This document shows positions 22,164 to 35,661 of a DNA stretch of 64,000 nt, piece after piece. Source of the stretch: Rosellinia necatrix (lineage: Eukaryota > Ascomycota > Sordariomycetes > Xylariales > Xylariaceae); NCBI GenBank assembly GCA_021209875.1, contig JAGYVD010000008.1, positions 310,001 to 374,000 on the forward strand, written 5' to 3'. The notes beneath the pieces were generated by a model. That model had not been told where the DNA came from. It made no database searches and saw only the letters and a list, made by a program, of their open reading frames with translations. Position numbers and translations under genes: made by a program. Position 1 is the first letter of the stretch. Every line of letters starts with the position of its first letter.

Positions 22164-23662
22164 ATGGACGCTTCCAGCAAGCCAGTGCCATCGGCGATCA
22201 CTACTCCGCTGGTGATCGTCTCTGCCGTCTTCCCCGTGGTCTCGCTCCTCTCTATCTTTCTGCGCTTCTATGCTCGTCGAATATCCCGCCAAAGCTATCA
22301 TGCCGATGATGCCTGGGTGATTGTTGCCTGGGTAAGTTTCGTCAATTGTCAATTCCTCGATTGGATAGACAAGCATCCGCGATCATCAACGTACACATTG
22401 CTCATTGCTCATTGCCTCATTCCTAGATCTCGACCCTTGTGCTTAGTGTTCTTGTTTGGACCTTCGCCGGGCTTTCGGGCGTTAACTATTATAATGTCGA
22501 TATAGTCACAGGAACACAGTACTCACTTGAGGTAAGTTATGTACCTATCTCATCACTTTCTACACGATTCTGTGTTTCCCCGCACACTCCGTATAGTCGA
22601 CTAATGCAGCTCTGGTGAATCAAGTTAATCTGGTTGTCATCGGTTTTAATTGAAGTCCCCTTGTCTACGGTGAAGATATCAATCTTGCTGTTCTACAAAC
22701 GGATCTTCCCCGGTCGCAAATTCCGAACATGCGTTTGGATTACTATAGTCACCGTTACGCTCTGGGGGATCATCTTCGCCCTTGTAAGTACTGTCCTCAC
22801 TTGCCCGGACAACTTGAGCTCGGTGTCCTCGCTCACATCTATTATGCAGCTCGTTATTACACAGGTCGACCCCATCTCCCAATCTTTCAAGCTGCCTGGT
22901 GGTCGTTTGATATATGATTCCGCAGCCCTTGGACTTGCGCAAATCGGCACGAGTATCGCGCTAGACCTCCTGGTCTTACTATTTCCGGTACCTATGATCT
23001 ATAGGTTGAAGATGGCCCCGTGGAGGAAGCTGTCTGTCGCATTGATATTCTGGCTCGGTGCTTTGTAAGTTCTATCATCATCTACGTTGCGCCGGGGAAT
23101 ATTGCTCATCATGACCTTTTATAGCTGCGCCGTTGCCGCAACTACTAGGCTAGTCCTTTTGGACCAATCCATTCAGGCGGTTCTTCAATCGCGGAGCAAT
23201 GTTGGTATGTCGCACAATACGCTTCAAGCTTGCCTGTGAATTTCTCTCTACGTCTTTCAAGGGCTAACAAACTCGTTTCTAGCTGTTCAATCCAAGCAGT
23301 TTATTTTCCTCATCTTGGAGCCCAATTGTTCCATTATCGCCGCGTGCTTGCCATGCTACGGACCTCTCCTCAAGACCGGCCGAGGACCAGAATCCTTGGT
23401 TCGCAGTGTGCGGTCAATGTTCAGCCTTCAAAGTCGCAGTAGCTCGAAGCACTCGTTTCCTGCAACTAGCAATGCGAGGAACATTAACTCTACGACTGGA
23501 GCTGAGTCTCAAGTAGAGCTTCGGCCACAAGAATGGCCTGGCAAGCTCCAACGAGATGTACACTGCGTGGGTGGGGATCTCGATTCGCCCACTAGCGGGC
23601 CTCAGAAACCTGTAGATAACGGTATTTATGTCACGAATGGCGTTACTGTACAGAGGGAGTGA
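22164..23662 (+). CDS. SAT4/PTH11-type integral membrane protein (fungal rhodopsin-like domain)
   Basis: Predicted seven-helix membrane protein of the SAT4/fungal rhodopsin-domain family; related proteins occur beside secondary-metabolite genes and among PTH11-type receptors. Six exons: 22164–22331, 22427–22531, 22625–22783, 22850–23064, 23125–23204 and 23283–23662, giving 368 residues. Intron 3 is 66 bp and would be read through in frame if retained. Hydrophobic segments: residues about 12–33 (LVIVSAVFPVVSLLSIFLRF), the exon 2 helix, the KISILLFYKRIF region of exon 3, the LGLAQIGTSIALDLLVLLFP region of exon 4, and the NCSIIAACLP motif of exon 6. The last 90 or so residues are polar and presumably cytoplasmic. 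The family's usual Cys-x-Pro motif before exon 4 is absent. It is a paralogue of the split gene at 10343–17499, with identical intron positions. Intact. Confidence 0.8.
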
Positions 23663-24212
23663 GGCTGTGGGAATATTGTGCAGAAGATTGAAATCCGCTG
23701 AGCGGAGACTTCTTGATGGCATGGAGGCGCTTTTCGGATCGTAGGCTACGCAACGTGATGATGCACGCGCGAGTTATGGCGGTTTCCTAGGCCTATAATT
23801 ATCTGGACTAAGAGTCAGACTTGGCTCACTATTATGACACCCATGAGCTACGAGCAATCTATCTGCAGTTCTAGGCACGTTGTAGGCACATTAGTGCACG
23901 TTTTCCTTTCTTTGTGTATATACTTATGTACGTCTGGCCATGCCGGTGACGGGTCAGCGAATCAGGGGGAGCATTGATCATAAGAGGATGGCCAGGGGTA
24001 AGTCGGGTAGATCGGCATTCGCAGCATTCTACCTAGATGGCCTGCGCCACTCGATCCCCCATTGTAGCAATGGTCAGCCATAGAATACAGAAACATTCTC
24101 GGCTCGTATCAGATAATAAAACTTTGGTGATTTGGTTTCGAGTTCAGCAAATGTTCTGTTCTCCTATTATCTTGCGGCCATTTCATTATACTCAATTCAA
24201 ACACAAGTGAAA
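23663..24212. other. Intergenic region upstream of P450 copy 2
   Basis: 550 bp of normal composition between two genes on the same strand. I see no ORF with family resemblance and no repeat. It must hold the SAT4 terminator and the P450 promoter. Confidence 0.35.
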
Positions 24213-25997
24213 ATGACATCAGTCACCTCACCACCAGTTAGCAAATGGCTCGTGGTGAATACAAGCATGGAGTATTTCCAAGGCATGCCGGCTCATTTGC
24301 ATAAGCTGACGGACTGGATGCCATGGATGCTGTTCTTGGGCTTTGTGACGTATTGTACAATAGATGCGATATCGACAAAGCGGCTTATTAGCCAGTCTAG
24401 CCAGTTTCCTCTAGTCGGCAGCCCTTCACTAATCCCGAAGTTCATTCCCAATCTCGCTTTTGCTCGTAGGGCAACTGACATACTCACCGAGGGCTATCAC
24501 AAGGTAAGTTTGTCATTGACGGCAACTGACGCCCCCCCGCCCTTTCGCGTTTAAGGCACAAGTTAACCATTATCTTCATAGTTCAAAGACTCTACATTTC
24601 AACTCATACGTGGTGATGGAAGAGTCGTGATTCTTCCACTATCTGTCCTCGATGAACTTTCCGCCCTTCCTGTCACGGTTGCAAATCCCCAAGCAGCTCT
24701 AGAGCGTGACCTTTTGGGGCCTTTCACCGGACTTAATCTAATCATCGAAAACCGGCTTCATCATATCATCGTGCAACGAAAACTAACACCTCGCATTCCA
24801 CTTCTAGTCCCAAGGATCGAAACCTCCGTAGCACAGGCCACGGAGGAGCTTTTACCGCAGGCCGAGGAATGGTCTGAGATCCTCGCATATCAGGTTTTGG
24901 CCCAGGTTTCTGCTAGATCCGTCGCTCATGCAATAGTTGGTCCCGCTTTCTGCGAGAATAAGAGATGGCTAAATATATCAACCCAATATACGGAAAGTTG
25001 TAAGTTGCGCCTACATATGATCTATTATACAACGTCTCACTGACTGTTTACAATACAAGTGTTCAAAACCATAGTCGTTTTGCGCACCATGCCGGACTGG
25101 CTGCAAAGCCTTACATATTTCCTACTACCGTCTTACTGGGAGTGCCAAAGGCACCTGAGAGACGCAAAGTCACTTCTTTTTAGTCATATCCAAGGTCTTA
25201 TTGACAAGAACGATTCTGGGCTTTGGGAACCTAAGGATGGTGACGCAGACGATTTGAATGTGCTGAGCTGGCTCTCTGCAATGGTTAAAGGCCGTGATCG
25301 GAACCCTCATGTGATAGCACACGTTTTAGTGTTGGTGGCATTGGCAGCTGTTCACACGACGCTTCTCAGAATGGTCAATGTGCTATATGATATCACAGCG
25401 GCCGGTCCAATTTTACGGAATGAGCTCATTGAAGAAATCCAAAAGACCTCTGGCAAAGGATGGTCCAACGCCTCTTACGATCAACTTCACCGCTTGGATA
25501 GCGTCATGCGCGAGTCACAACGGCGCTCGCCGCCTACAATCTTGGGCTTGAAACGTCTCTTCCGCCAGGCGTACACATTCCAGGACGGCACGCACGTCTC
25601 AGCCGGGACATACGCTGCCATGCCCATCTACGCGATTGAGAATGACGGAGAGCACACTACTGACCCGCAAGAGTTCGATGGACTACGAAGCTTCCGAGCC
25701 CGACAGGAGATATTGGAGGCCGCCGGGGATGGTGAAGCCGACGCTAAAGATCTATCCTTCTCTTCACCGACCCGGACAAGCCTCAATTTCGGGTATGGGA
25801 AAACAGCATGCCCGGGCCGCTTCTTCGCGAGCCAAATCATTAAAGTCGTACTCGTCAAGCTCCTGACCGAGTATGAATTCGATTTCTTACCCGGGGAAAC
25901 AAGGCCGAAGGAAATCCTGGTGCACGAATTCCTGTTTACCTGGCCATGGCAGAAGATGCTAGCTAGACGGCAGGGGAACAGGGAACCCCTGTTCTAA
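24213..25997 (+). CDS. Cytochrome P450 (copy 2), intact
   Basis: Haem-thiolate monooxygenase of a fungal type resembling ent-kaurene oxidase-like enzymes, presumably in the endoplasmic reticulum. Three exons: 24213–24503, 24582–24999 and 25060–25997, giving 548 residues. I chose the ATG at 24213 because the upstream in-frame start is not ATG. A membrane segment (WMLFLGFVTYCTI) is near residue 45. The I-helix has ALAAVHTT, with the Thr pair used in oxygen activation; the K-helix ExxR is RESQRRSP; the haem loop is FGYGKTACPGRFFA. Exon 2 is 418 nt, the same length and phase as in the P450 at 44308–46070, showing common descent. It lies 550 bp downstream of the SAT4 gene on the same strand. Substrate unknown. 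Confidence 0.88.
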
Positions 25998-27703
25998 CTG
26001 CTGCCGTTACTATATGGTGTGCCTACCGTACGGCATGTGGTAGTGAAGGGGAAGGCCAGGGGTCCCTTGATACTGAGTATTGGCGTTTCTGTTACATTGT
26101 ATATTTACCTCCGTTACACTACTGAGTAGACACGTTCTGTACTACTATGGACAATATACGTACTTAGTAGTAGTACTTTTCATGAGCAATGTAATGCCGC
26201 GGCACAGCACCCTACAGCCTACATGAACGATCAAATGGCGGAAGTACGAAGGGTCGCAGCGATATCTTCTTATAATTCTAGGCTCCTGTCGTACTCATAT
26301 GAAAATGGTGAGTGAGGGGGTTTGGGGTCAAGCTCGCAGCAAGTTGCTTACGGGCGCCATCGGCAAATAATATCGTAAAGTGCCAAGTCACTGATCGGGA
26401 AGCTCCGAATCGCGGCAACCATTACATCGGAAAGATCCGTAGTGTATAGGCAGGGTGTGAAGTATAATACTATGGTAAGTAGGTGATATCTTAGTGTGGG
26501 GGGTATTATGGCCTTTCTTGATGCTACCTAGATTCTTGGCCCATACTTAGTAGATTGCAATAATACGGCATAATTTTGGTGATGTGTGTGCGTGTGCGTC
26601 CCATAAGTTTTAATACTAGTATGGCGTGTGTGTATGTTCCAAGGATCTTTTACTTTGAGATGTACAGTTCCTACTTAGTACCTACTGATCGGGCGGGGGG
26701 CTTTGGGAGTTGAGAGTGGAGAGTATCTAGAGTGTAGAGCCGCAATACCCTTTTTTCTGCCTACATACCCACAGTGCCTAAGTTCCCACCAAGTACCAAA
26801 CCTAGTTAGTGCATGCGTAAGTACAGAGTACTAGGAAGGTACGGGAAAGAAAAGGTGGGTTATATTTCATACTTACAGTACCTACCTGTAGGTAGTCAAG
26901 TCGTTAGATACTGTGATGAAGGGAGGCGCGAGAGGGGTGGAAAAATTAATTACAGTACCTATCTGTTAAGTGCTTACCTAGGTAGGCGAGGTAGGTACCT
27001 ATCCTGCGAGCATGCACCCTTGATGTTTGGACCCCGAGTTTCCGCGGCAAGGGAGGCTTGGCATTATATCTACTAGTACATAAATCACCTAGTGCGTACA
27101 GTAGTATGCAGCTCTGTGCTACTCGAGATGCGGCAACACTACTAGGTAACAAGTAAATCCAACGCATAATAGCGACCTGAATGGTGGCACCAGTAGGAGG
27201 ACATTGTACCGAGAATGAGTGGTGGTCAGCATAGCAAATACGAGTACCTATTTCTACTAGGTACTACTACGTATCGTGGTAATAATCCTTCTATATGTAG
27301 CACGAATGCCACGTACTACCTAGTTCAACCCCCACCGGCCCCAGACGACTCCTGCTGAAGCGATCTTCTCCAAATGCCTGTGATGTGACTAGTTAGCTGT
27401 GCCGCTCACATATACTCCAAAAAACAATACCCATTCTTGGTGATCTACCCGAGCTTGACTTTACAGTACTTACTACTGAGTACTTACTGAGTACCTAGGT
27501 ATGTACAACTCATTCGCTTATTGTTAGTTGCTGCTGACAGCAAGCACCCGCATAATACATACTATTACTCAGTAGTACTAGGAGCCTACTAGTAGGAGGT
27601 AGGTAAGCAATCATATGCATAGCCAGATTACAGTATGGTAGAGAACTCTTACAGATACAGAGGTATTTACTACTTCCTACTAGATACCTACCTAGTAAGT
27701 ACT
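25998..27703. other. Gene-free region dense in TACCTA/GGTA motifs
   Basis: 1.7 kb of near-normal composition with no ORF that resembles a protein family. From about 26460 the sequence is crowded with overlapping TACCTA, TAGGTA, TACTAG and GTACT words, on both strands, up to the AT-rich block. Similar patches lie at 43380–43640. Such motifs are common in ascomycete intergenic DNA; a function is not known to me. GTGTGTGTGCGTGTGCG near 26580 is a short simple repeat. Confidence 0.5.
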
Positions 27704-27744
27704 GTAAGCTAACCACACAGGCCATGGGCAACACCCTCACGGGC
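27704..27744 (+). repeat. Left 41-bp inverted repeat
   Basis: Identical, in inverted orientation, to 38001–38041. Immediately inward (from 27745) it diverges from the other two copies, which continue CACTCCACCCAAAT; the left subterminal region is therefore deleted or replaced. Confidence 0.75.
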
Positions 27745-28238
27745 TATTTAATGCCACCTTATTAACATGTTAACATGTACTTTAATAATTTTATTTAACT
27801 TATGAATTTATTTTTAATTTTTATTTAATATATAATTTATTAATATTATTAAAATTATTTGTTTTTTAATAATATTGGTTTTATTTTAAAAAATATATAT
27901 ATAAAAGCTGTAATTTATAAAGTTTAATTTAATATATTTATTTATAAAACAGTATTTAAATAAAATATATAATTTATTTATTTATAATATTATTTTTAAA
28001 ATATTCTAATTTAAAAAAAACTAATAAAAGCTTTTAAATTTTATTATTATATTTAATATATTAGTAAAATCAAATTAAGCTATATATTTAGCTTAATTAA
28101 GTTATAAATAATAACTTAATAAGCTTTAGCTGTTTTATTTAATTTTCAAATATTTAAACTAATATAATATTATTAATTTCTAGCTTAAAATTTGTTTATA
28201 TAATAAATAAAATATTATATTATTGTTTATTAACATAT

Positions 28239-28477
28239 TGTCATGGCCCACAGCCATGATGACGATCTCTTATTGGCTACCTGGCTAGGCAGGTACAGGT
28301 ATGGAGTAGTAAATGTGGTAGGCCAGTCATGTAGTGAATGGCCAGTAGTATGTACAAATAGGAATTCTGGCCGTCGGCCCTGTATATAGTTTTCTCTTTT
28401 CTTCAACCTTAGGTTTTCTTCCCAATACATAGGTATAGTTGGCCACCGCTCCAATGGCTGTTATAGCAGCCATTACA
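28239..28477. mobile_element. Solo LTR, 239 bp, TSD CATAT
   Basis: Begins TGTCATGGCCCAC and ends GCAGCCATTACA, flanked by perfect CATAT duplications at 28234–28238 and 28478–28482. Composition is normal although it sits inside heavily RIPed DNA. It therefore either arrived after the surrounding RIP or was too short to trigger it. Its ends resemble those of the solo LTR at 56383–56641 (TGTCAT…ATTACA). Confidence 0.8.
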
Positions 28478-28839
28478 CATATAAATAAAGCAATAATTTA
28501 AAATATATATATATTTTTTTAAATATTTTAATATTAAAAAAATATATAATATTTTATTAAGCTATATATATAACATAAATAAAATAAATATTAATTAAAA
28601 TATTAACAATAATGATTAAATTATTATATTAAATATTTATTAGGGGTGTAAATTAATTTATGAAAAATTTATTAATTATTAAAAATATAATAATATTTTA
28701 ATAATATTTAATATAAATAATAAGATTTATTAAAAGGTTTTTGTTTAATATAATAAAATATAAGTATTTATATATATTAATTATATAATAAAAATAATTT
28801 TAAAAATTATTCCTGTTTTATATATATAACGCTTGCAAG

Positions 28840-29165
28840 TGCAGCATTAGAACTATATTTTGCATATATATATCCTCTGTTTAAAAGATCCCTAAAATAG
28901 GGATTCCTGGCTTAATTGCCAAGGTTGATAAGCCTGGTCAGGGGTATGAAGCTGTAAATAGCTGTATTTGCAGTATACTGGTCTGTATTGTGGTGTTGTA
29001 TATGTGTGGGAGATGAAGATGGTGGAATTCTAGGTGCAGTCCTAGAATTCCACCTACTAGTACAGGTAGGTGGGTGGGCCACCTTATCTAATCTTACAGT
29101 GGGGCAACTGGTGGTGCCAAGCCTGGCACCCCTTGCCTACTTAAAACAGGGCAAGATTTTTTTTT
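28840..29165. other. Unmutated island with two strong hairpins
   Basis: About 325 bp of near-normal composition inside AT-rich DNA. It contains an inverted repeat with a 14-bp stem (GGTGGAATTCTAGG, 29021–29034, with its complement at 29041–29054) and a 6-nt loop. A second, GGTGCCA…TGGCACC, lies near 29112–29129. It has no ORF. It may be another short transposon derivative (MITE or LTR part), but I did not find flanking duplications. Confidence 0.5.
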
Positions 29166-29329
29166 AAAAAAAAATAGTTATAAATGCTATATACGTTTAT
29201 ATACTTTTAATTAAAACCTATTTAAAAAGGTCTTTTTAGTTATAAGCTAAAGCTTATAACATTTATATATATTATATGACCTAGCATCTGTGCACTTATA
29301 AACTAGCATATATTTAATTTTTACTTAGA

Positions 29330-29577
29330 TGTTGCGCCAGTCACAAATACAAAGTCAAGGCTCCAGCAATAAGTAATATATTGTATAAAATTCTACAGAT
29401 AAAAAAAGAAAGAATAAATAGGAGGAATTAGCCCACTAGAATTCTGGCTAAATGCAGGTATATAAAATAGGTCTAGTCTATGCACTACAGCTGGTCTATA
29501 TATACTAGTTGGCAATAAATATATAAATATCTTATGTATGCTATATATGCTATAGAAAAAACTAGTTATTTATAACT
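29330..29577. repeat. Left LTR (248 bp)
   Basis: Pairs with 35662–35909. It keeps CGCCAGTCACAAATAC at its outer end, where the right LTR is RIPed. Confidence 0.75.
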
Positions 29578-32500
29578 ACTCCTTTTTAAAAAAAATAGCT
29601 TGTTTATAAAATATGTTCAGGTTTTAAACCTGTAACTTTTATATAATATTTTCTAACAAAAAAAAAAATCGCCTCAGGTATTTATTTATATAATGCTTTT
29701 TAAGCCTTTATATTATTAAGTTATTATATAAGTTTTTTTATATTATATTATTTTTTTTTACGTTTGTTTTAGTTTATGCTTGCTTTTATTTTTATTTTAT
29801 TATATTTTTTTATATAGCTTTATTATTATTTTTATATATTATATTAAATTTGTTTTTTTTACAGTTTATAATTAATTATTTAACTTTATTAAAAGTTCTA
29901 CTGCTTTTAGATTTATATTATAAAATTTTTTAATAATTCTGTACTATTTTTAAAGTTTTTGCTAAATATTATTTATTGTTAATATTTTAACTTTTTAACT
30001 AATTTAATATTATAGCTTTTTATAATATATTTTTAAAGCTTTAATTTTTTTATAATAAATTTTTTTTTTTACGGTTTAACCAGTTTTTGTTTAAATTTTT
30101 AGCTTTTAATTTTAATTATAAGTTATTTAAATATAATTATAATTAATTAACGTAGTATTAGTTTATTAAGTTTTAATTAAATAATATTTTTAAATTAAAT
30201 ATATTTTTGTTTTTATTCATTATTTTAAACTTTTATTATATTATAAAATAGTTTAATTTATTAAATAAACGGTTTTTTTTATAATTATTTTTTTTAATAT
30301 TAATATATAGTTTTTATATTAAAATTAAAGTTTTATTATTTACGGTTAGCTTGTTTTATTATTTACGTTTAAGTTTATTTTAAATATTTTTAATAAAGTT
30401 TATAAAATAAACTATTTTTAATATTTTATTTTACGTTTTTATTTTAAATGTTTTTTTTAGCTAGTAGTTTTTTAGTTTTTTACAGCTGTTTTATTTTTTA
30501 ATTAAAATTAAAAAGTATTAGAAATCTTATTTTTATTTTATACAGCAATAGTTTTATAAACTTATAAAATAATAATGTTTAAACATAATTTATTACTAGT
30601 ATTTATTTTAATTAGTTGTTTTAATAATAGCTAATATAAAGCTTTAATTATTAGTTAAAATATTTGTTTATTATTTCTGCTTGTCCAGCGGTTTTATAAT
30701 GTTCTGCAGAAGCTAATATATATTTTATGCTTATTAATTTATATAATTTATTAATAAAAACTAAAATAAATTATAATCTTTTATTTAATATTATAGTTAT
30801 AAATATATTAAATATTTTAAATAAGCTTTTATAATATATTTTTGCTATATTAGTTATTATAGCTTATATTATATAAAAATTATTTTTTTTTTTTTAAACG
30901 GTTTATTATAATTAACGCGTTATTATATCTATGTTTATTTTTAGGCATTTATTTAAAATTTATTATTAAATATTATTATATACGGTTAAAAATTAAAAAT
31001 AGTTTTAAAAACTTTAAAGTTTTATTATAAAATATTTTTGCCGGTCGATATTTTATATAGTTTACTACGTATATATTACAACTATTAGCTAGTTTAAGCT
31101 ATTAATATTTTTTTAATATTAGTTTTTTAGTTTTATATTTGCTTAAATAAGCAGTAAATATATAATTATAAATTTTTAAATAAGCCTAGTTTTTAAATAA
31201 AAATAATTAAAAACTACCAGCTTTTATATATTATTATTAATCTGTTTTTAGTTGTTAAAAGTTATTGTTTTTGTTTTTAGCTTTTATTAATAAATTTCTA
31301 TTTTAAAATTTTTTAGTTTTTAATTTTTTTTAAAGCTAATATAAAAACTTAATATTTCTCTGTTTATAAAAATATTAGTTTTATTTTATTAATAATAAGT
31401 TAAAAATTACTAAGTATTTTATATTTTTTTTAGCTTTTATATTATTTAGTTTTTTATTTATATAATAAAACGTTAGCTACTATATTTTTTTTTAAAACAG
31501 AAAATAATTAAAAGTTATATTTTAAAAATAATTTAATTTATTTAGCTTGTTTTAAATTTAAATATTATTTTATATTAAAATGTTTTAATATTTAATAGTT
31601 TATAATTATAAAAAAATTTTTTAACTATTTATTAATTCTAGCTTTTATTTTTTAATGCTATAATTACAGCCAGCATTTTTTATTAAAAATATTATAATTA
31701 AATTCAGCATTATATAATATTTTTAAAAATAAACTATAAAATATTATTTATTTTTATATAGCTATAATAATACTTCTGCCGCGACCTTGTTAAACAAATT
31801 AGTTTTAACTTTTATAAGCAGCTTATATTAATAATATTTTAATAAAAAAGCTGTTATTAAAGCTTTTTAATTAATAAAAAGCTTTGTTATAATTGTCCGT
31901 TTAATTAAAAACTTTATTTTTTATATTAAATAATTTATAAAAATTATAATATAATTATATTAATTAATAAATTTTTAATAAAAGTTATAAAATCTTAAAA
32001 AAATTATATGTTTTTACTGTAATAAAAAGTTTTTAATTTATTACAGCTTTAATTTTTATTAAGTCGACTTATATATTTTCAGTACTAATAATATAATTTA
32101 AAAATTTAATTTATTATATATAAAACTCTGATTTTTTAAATCAGCTTATAAACTAGCGTTATATAGCTGTTAAAAACTTTTTTATATATATTTTATATAT
32201 TTTAAGTTGTTTAAATAAATAAATATATTATTTATATATATTTTATAAAAGTTATTTAAAAATTAAATAATATATTATTAATATATTTTTAAAATATAAA
32301 CAGACTATTTTTAGTTTAAACAGTAATATTTTATAATAATATGCTTTATATTTTATATAAAAATAGTTAGATTTTATTATTTTTATATATATAAATATAA
32401 TAAAAAGCGTATTTTACGTTGATTTTATAAAAATTTTAATATTTAAAATATAAAACAAAGTTTTTTAATAAATAATAAAAAGTACCGGTTTTTTTATAAT

Positions 32501-35500
32501 TTTGTTTAGTTTTTAATAATTTATATAAAAACAGAGTTTTTTACTAGCTTTTTTTATAAACAGTATAAGCAATATATATAATATGTTATTAAATTTAATA
32601 AAACTTTTTATAAATTGTTGATCAGATATTTTTATATAGCTTTTAATTTATTAAGCGATATTTTATATAAAAATTATATTTTAAGTTTTTAACTGATTTA
32701 TTTTTATAAAATTTATTTTATAATCTATATAAAGTTAATAAAAAATAAATCATCTGATTTTTTTATTAAATATATTAAAAAGTTGTAGTATTTTAAAAAT
32801 ATAAGTTTTAACGTTTTTTATTTTAACTTATTTTTATTTTTGTTTTTATTTATTTATTTTTTTTGTTTATTAATTTATTAATTTAATAAATATTAATAAT
32901 TTATATTTTATTAGCGCTTTAGTTTTTTTATTAAAGTTGCAAACGTAATAATATTAAAAATAATAATTTAAATATTAAATCTTTTTTATACCAGCTTATA
33001 CTGTTTTTTTTATATAATAAAGTTTATTAATGTTAAATTTTTATAAAAATAACATGTTTTTATTAACTTTTTAAAATCGGTTTTATTTTTAACATAAAAG
33101 AATAGTTTTTTTTAAGTTTTTTTTTATTTTTTTTAAATAATTTTATGTTAGGTCGTTTTTTTTTTTTTATTAAATTTAATATTATAGTTTTATTAGTTGG
33201 CGTTTTTTAATATTTTAAATATTATAACCAAGTTTTTATTTTGTTTATTATTAATATATAACTATATTTATAATTTTTAATAAATTAAAAGAAAAACTAA
33301 AATATATTATTTTATATTTAATAATATATTATATTATTTAAACTATTTTTTCTAATTATAACTTCGCGGTTTATATTTAATATATTAATAAAAACGTTTT
33401 TAAAAGTTCTATTATATATTTTTAAAGTTAATTATAACGTTATATTAATTTTTAATCTAATTTTTATTATATTTAATAACTACTTGTTATTTAAACTTAT
33501 TTATAATTAGTAGGTTAAATAGCTTTATTAATTTTTAGCAAAAATACGTTTATATATATATATACACCTGCTTTTATATTTTTAAATATGTTATAATTTA
33601 TTAAAAATAATCTGTTATTATATAAAATATATATATATAATAAAAGTTTATTATTTAAATCATCGTTTATTATATTTTTTTTATTTATAAACAGTAATAC
33701 CGGCCTTAAAAAAAGTTTATTTATTTTAAAGTTATTTTTTCCCAGTTTTAATATTAAAAGTATTTTTTTAATACTATAATAAAAATTAGTTTATATTTGT
33801 TTATAATAATATTAACGTAAACGTTATGCTATGCCAGGTTAAAAGTTTTAAAAATAATCTTTAATAATATATTTTTTTATTTATAATAAAAATATTTATT
33901 TTTATAATCAGGTGTTTTATTTTGTTAGTTAATAATTTAAACGTTTAATTTTAATTTATTAATAATAACGTAAATAAAGAAAACATTTATTTTTAATAAA
34001 CGTTATAAAAATATAATTATATTAAATATAAAGCATGTTTTTAAAAGTTTTTTTGATTTATAAGCGTTAATACGTTTTTAATTATTAATTAATAAATAAT
34101 AAGCTATTTATATATAGTATTTTATATACGCGTTAAAATTTACCGATTTTTTAAAATATTTAAAAATTGTTTTAGTTATAAGTTATAAAAACAATTTATT
34201 TTTAAACTTTTTTTTTTATTTAGCTTTATTAAAACGTGTTTTTTTAGCAAGTTTTATAAAGTCCGTTTTAAATTAAATAAATTTAAATAAAAAGTATTTA
34301 TTAAAATTTAACGTTTTATAATCGGCTTTTATTTTTTTTAAAGCGTTTATGTTTTTATAAATATTATATAAGTGTTATATTAAGTTTTTAAATATTATAA
34401 TTATATTAAAATATTTATTTAATAAATAAAAATCAGGTTTTTAAAGCTTTTTAACAAAATAAGATTTAATGTTATTTATTTTTGCAAAGTTATTTATAAA
34501 CTAATCTGTATTAATTTTAAGCGATTTATTATATTATAATATTAAACTTTAAAATTAATTTTATTTTTGCAGTTTTATTATAAAATTTATTTATTAAAAT
34601 TTTAATAAATTTATAAGATTTTTTTAAAAACTCCCGAAAAAATATATTTTATATTTAACTAAGCAAGTCGATTATTTATTAGTTTAATTTATATAAAAAA
34701 TTTTATAAACGGTTTTATTTTTTAATTATTGTTTTAAATTTAATTATAATATAGTTTATAGCTATATTATTAAAACTTTTTTTTAGTTTAAACATAAAAG
34801 TTTTTAAAAAGCGGCTTAATATAATTTGTTTAATTTTTATTAAGCTTTAGTATAATTTTTTATAAATTAATAAAGTAGCTTTATATTATTTTTAGTTTTA
34901 TAGTCTAGTTTTTAAGTTTTTTTAAGTTTTTTTAATTTTTGTTTAATTAAATTATATATGCTTTAAATTTTTAGCTTATTTAAAAACAATTTTTATTTAT
35001 TTTGTAATATATTATATAAAAAGTAATAATTTATTATTATTTATTAAAATATTATTAATATATATATTTAAAGTTTTATTTTGTTAAATAAAACAACAGC
35101 AGTAAAAAATATTTAAGCTAAATTAATAAATGTTTTAAAATTAATTAGTTTTTTATTATTTAGCTAGGCTAAAACATTTTTTTTTATAATTAGTTTTTAT
35201 AAAAAAACAGTTCGCTTGCTTTTAACGGCTAAGCTTATAAACTATTATATTAACAAGCTAACAGCTTTAAAAAAAAACTCGCTTGTTTTTTTATATAATA
35301 TTTTTTTAAATTTAAAGTTTTAAATTTATAAATAAAATTCTAAAGCCAGCTTTACTAGCAGTTTTTAAACGCTACTATTAGTTTTATTATTAGTTTTTAT
35401 AACAGATTATATTACAACAGGTCTTCTAAAGCTAAATTAAATATATTTAATTTTATATATATTATTAAAAGTTTTGCTAACAAAATAATTAAAAAATTTA

Positions 35501-35661
35501 AACGTTGTATAAAACAGAGTTATTTTTTAATATGTTAAAATTTTAGCTTGTTTTTAGCTATTTTTAGCTTTTATAATAAAAGCTATTTTAAAATCGGTTA
35601 ATAAAAAATATTTAAAAAAACAGTCCTAATGTTTTAAAAATAAATTAAATAATTTATAAAT

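Noticed and set aside
21704..22505. Long plus-strand ORFs before and across SAT4 exon 1
   Set aside because: The part upstream of 22164 has no SAT4 features and the frame runs through intron 1; the ATG at 22164 fits the paralogue's exon 1.
26813..27740. Small ORFs in the TACCTA-rich region
   Set aside because: The composition is dominated by short repeated words; the peptides are artefacts of those words.
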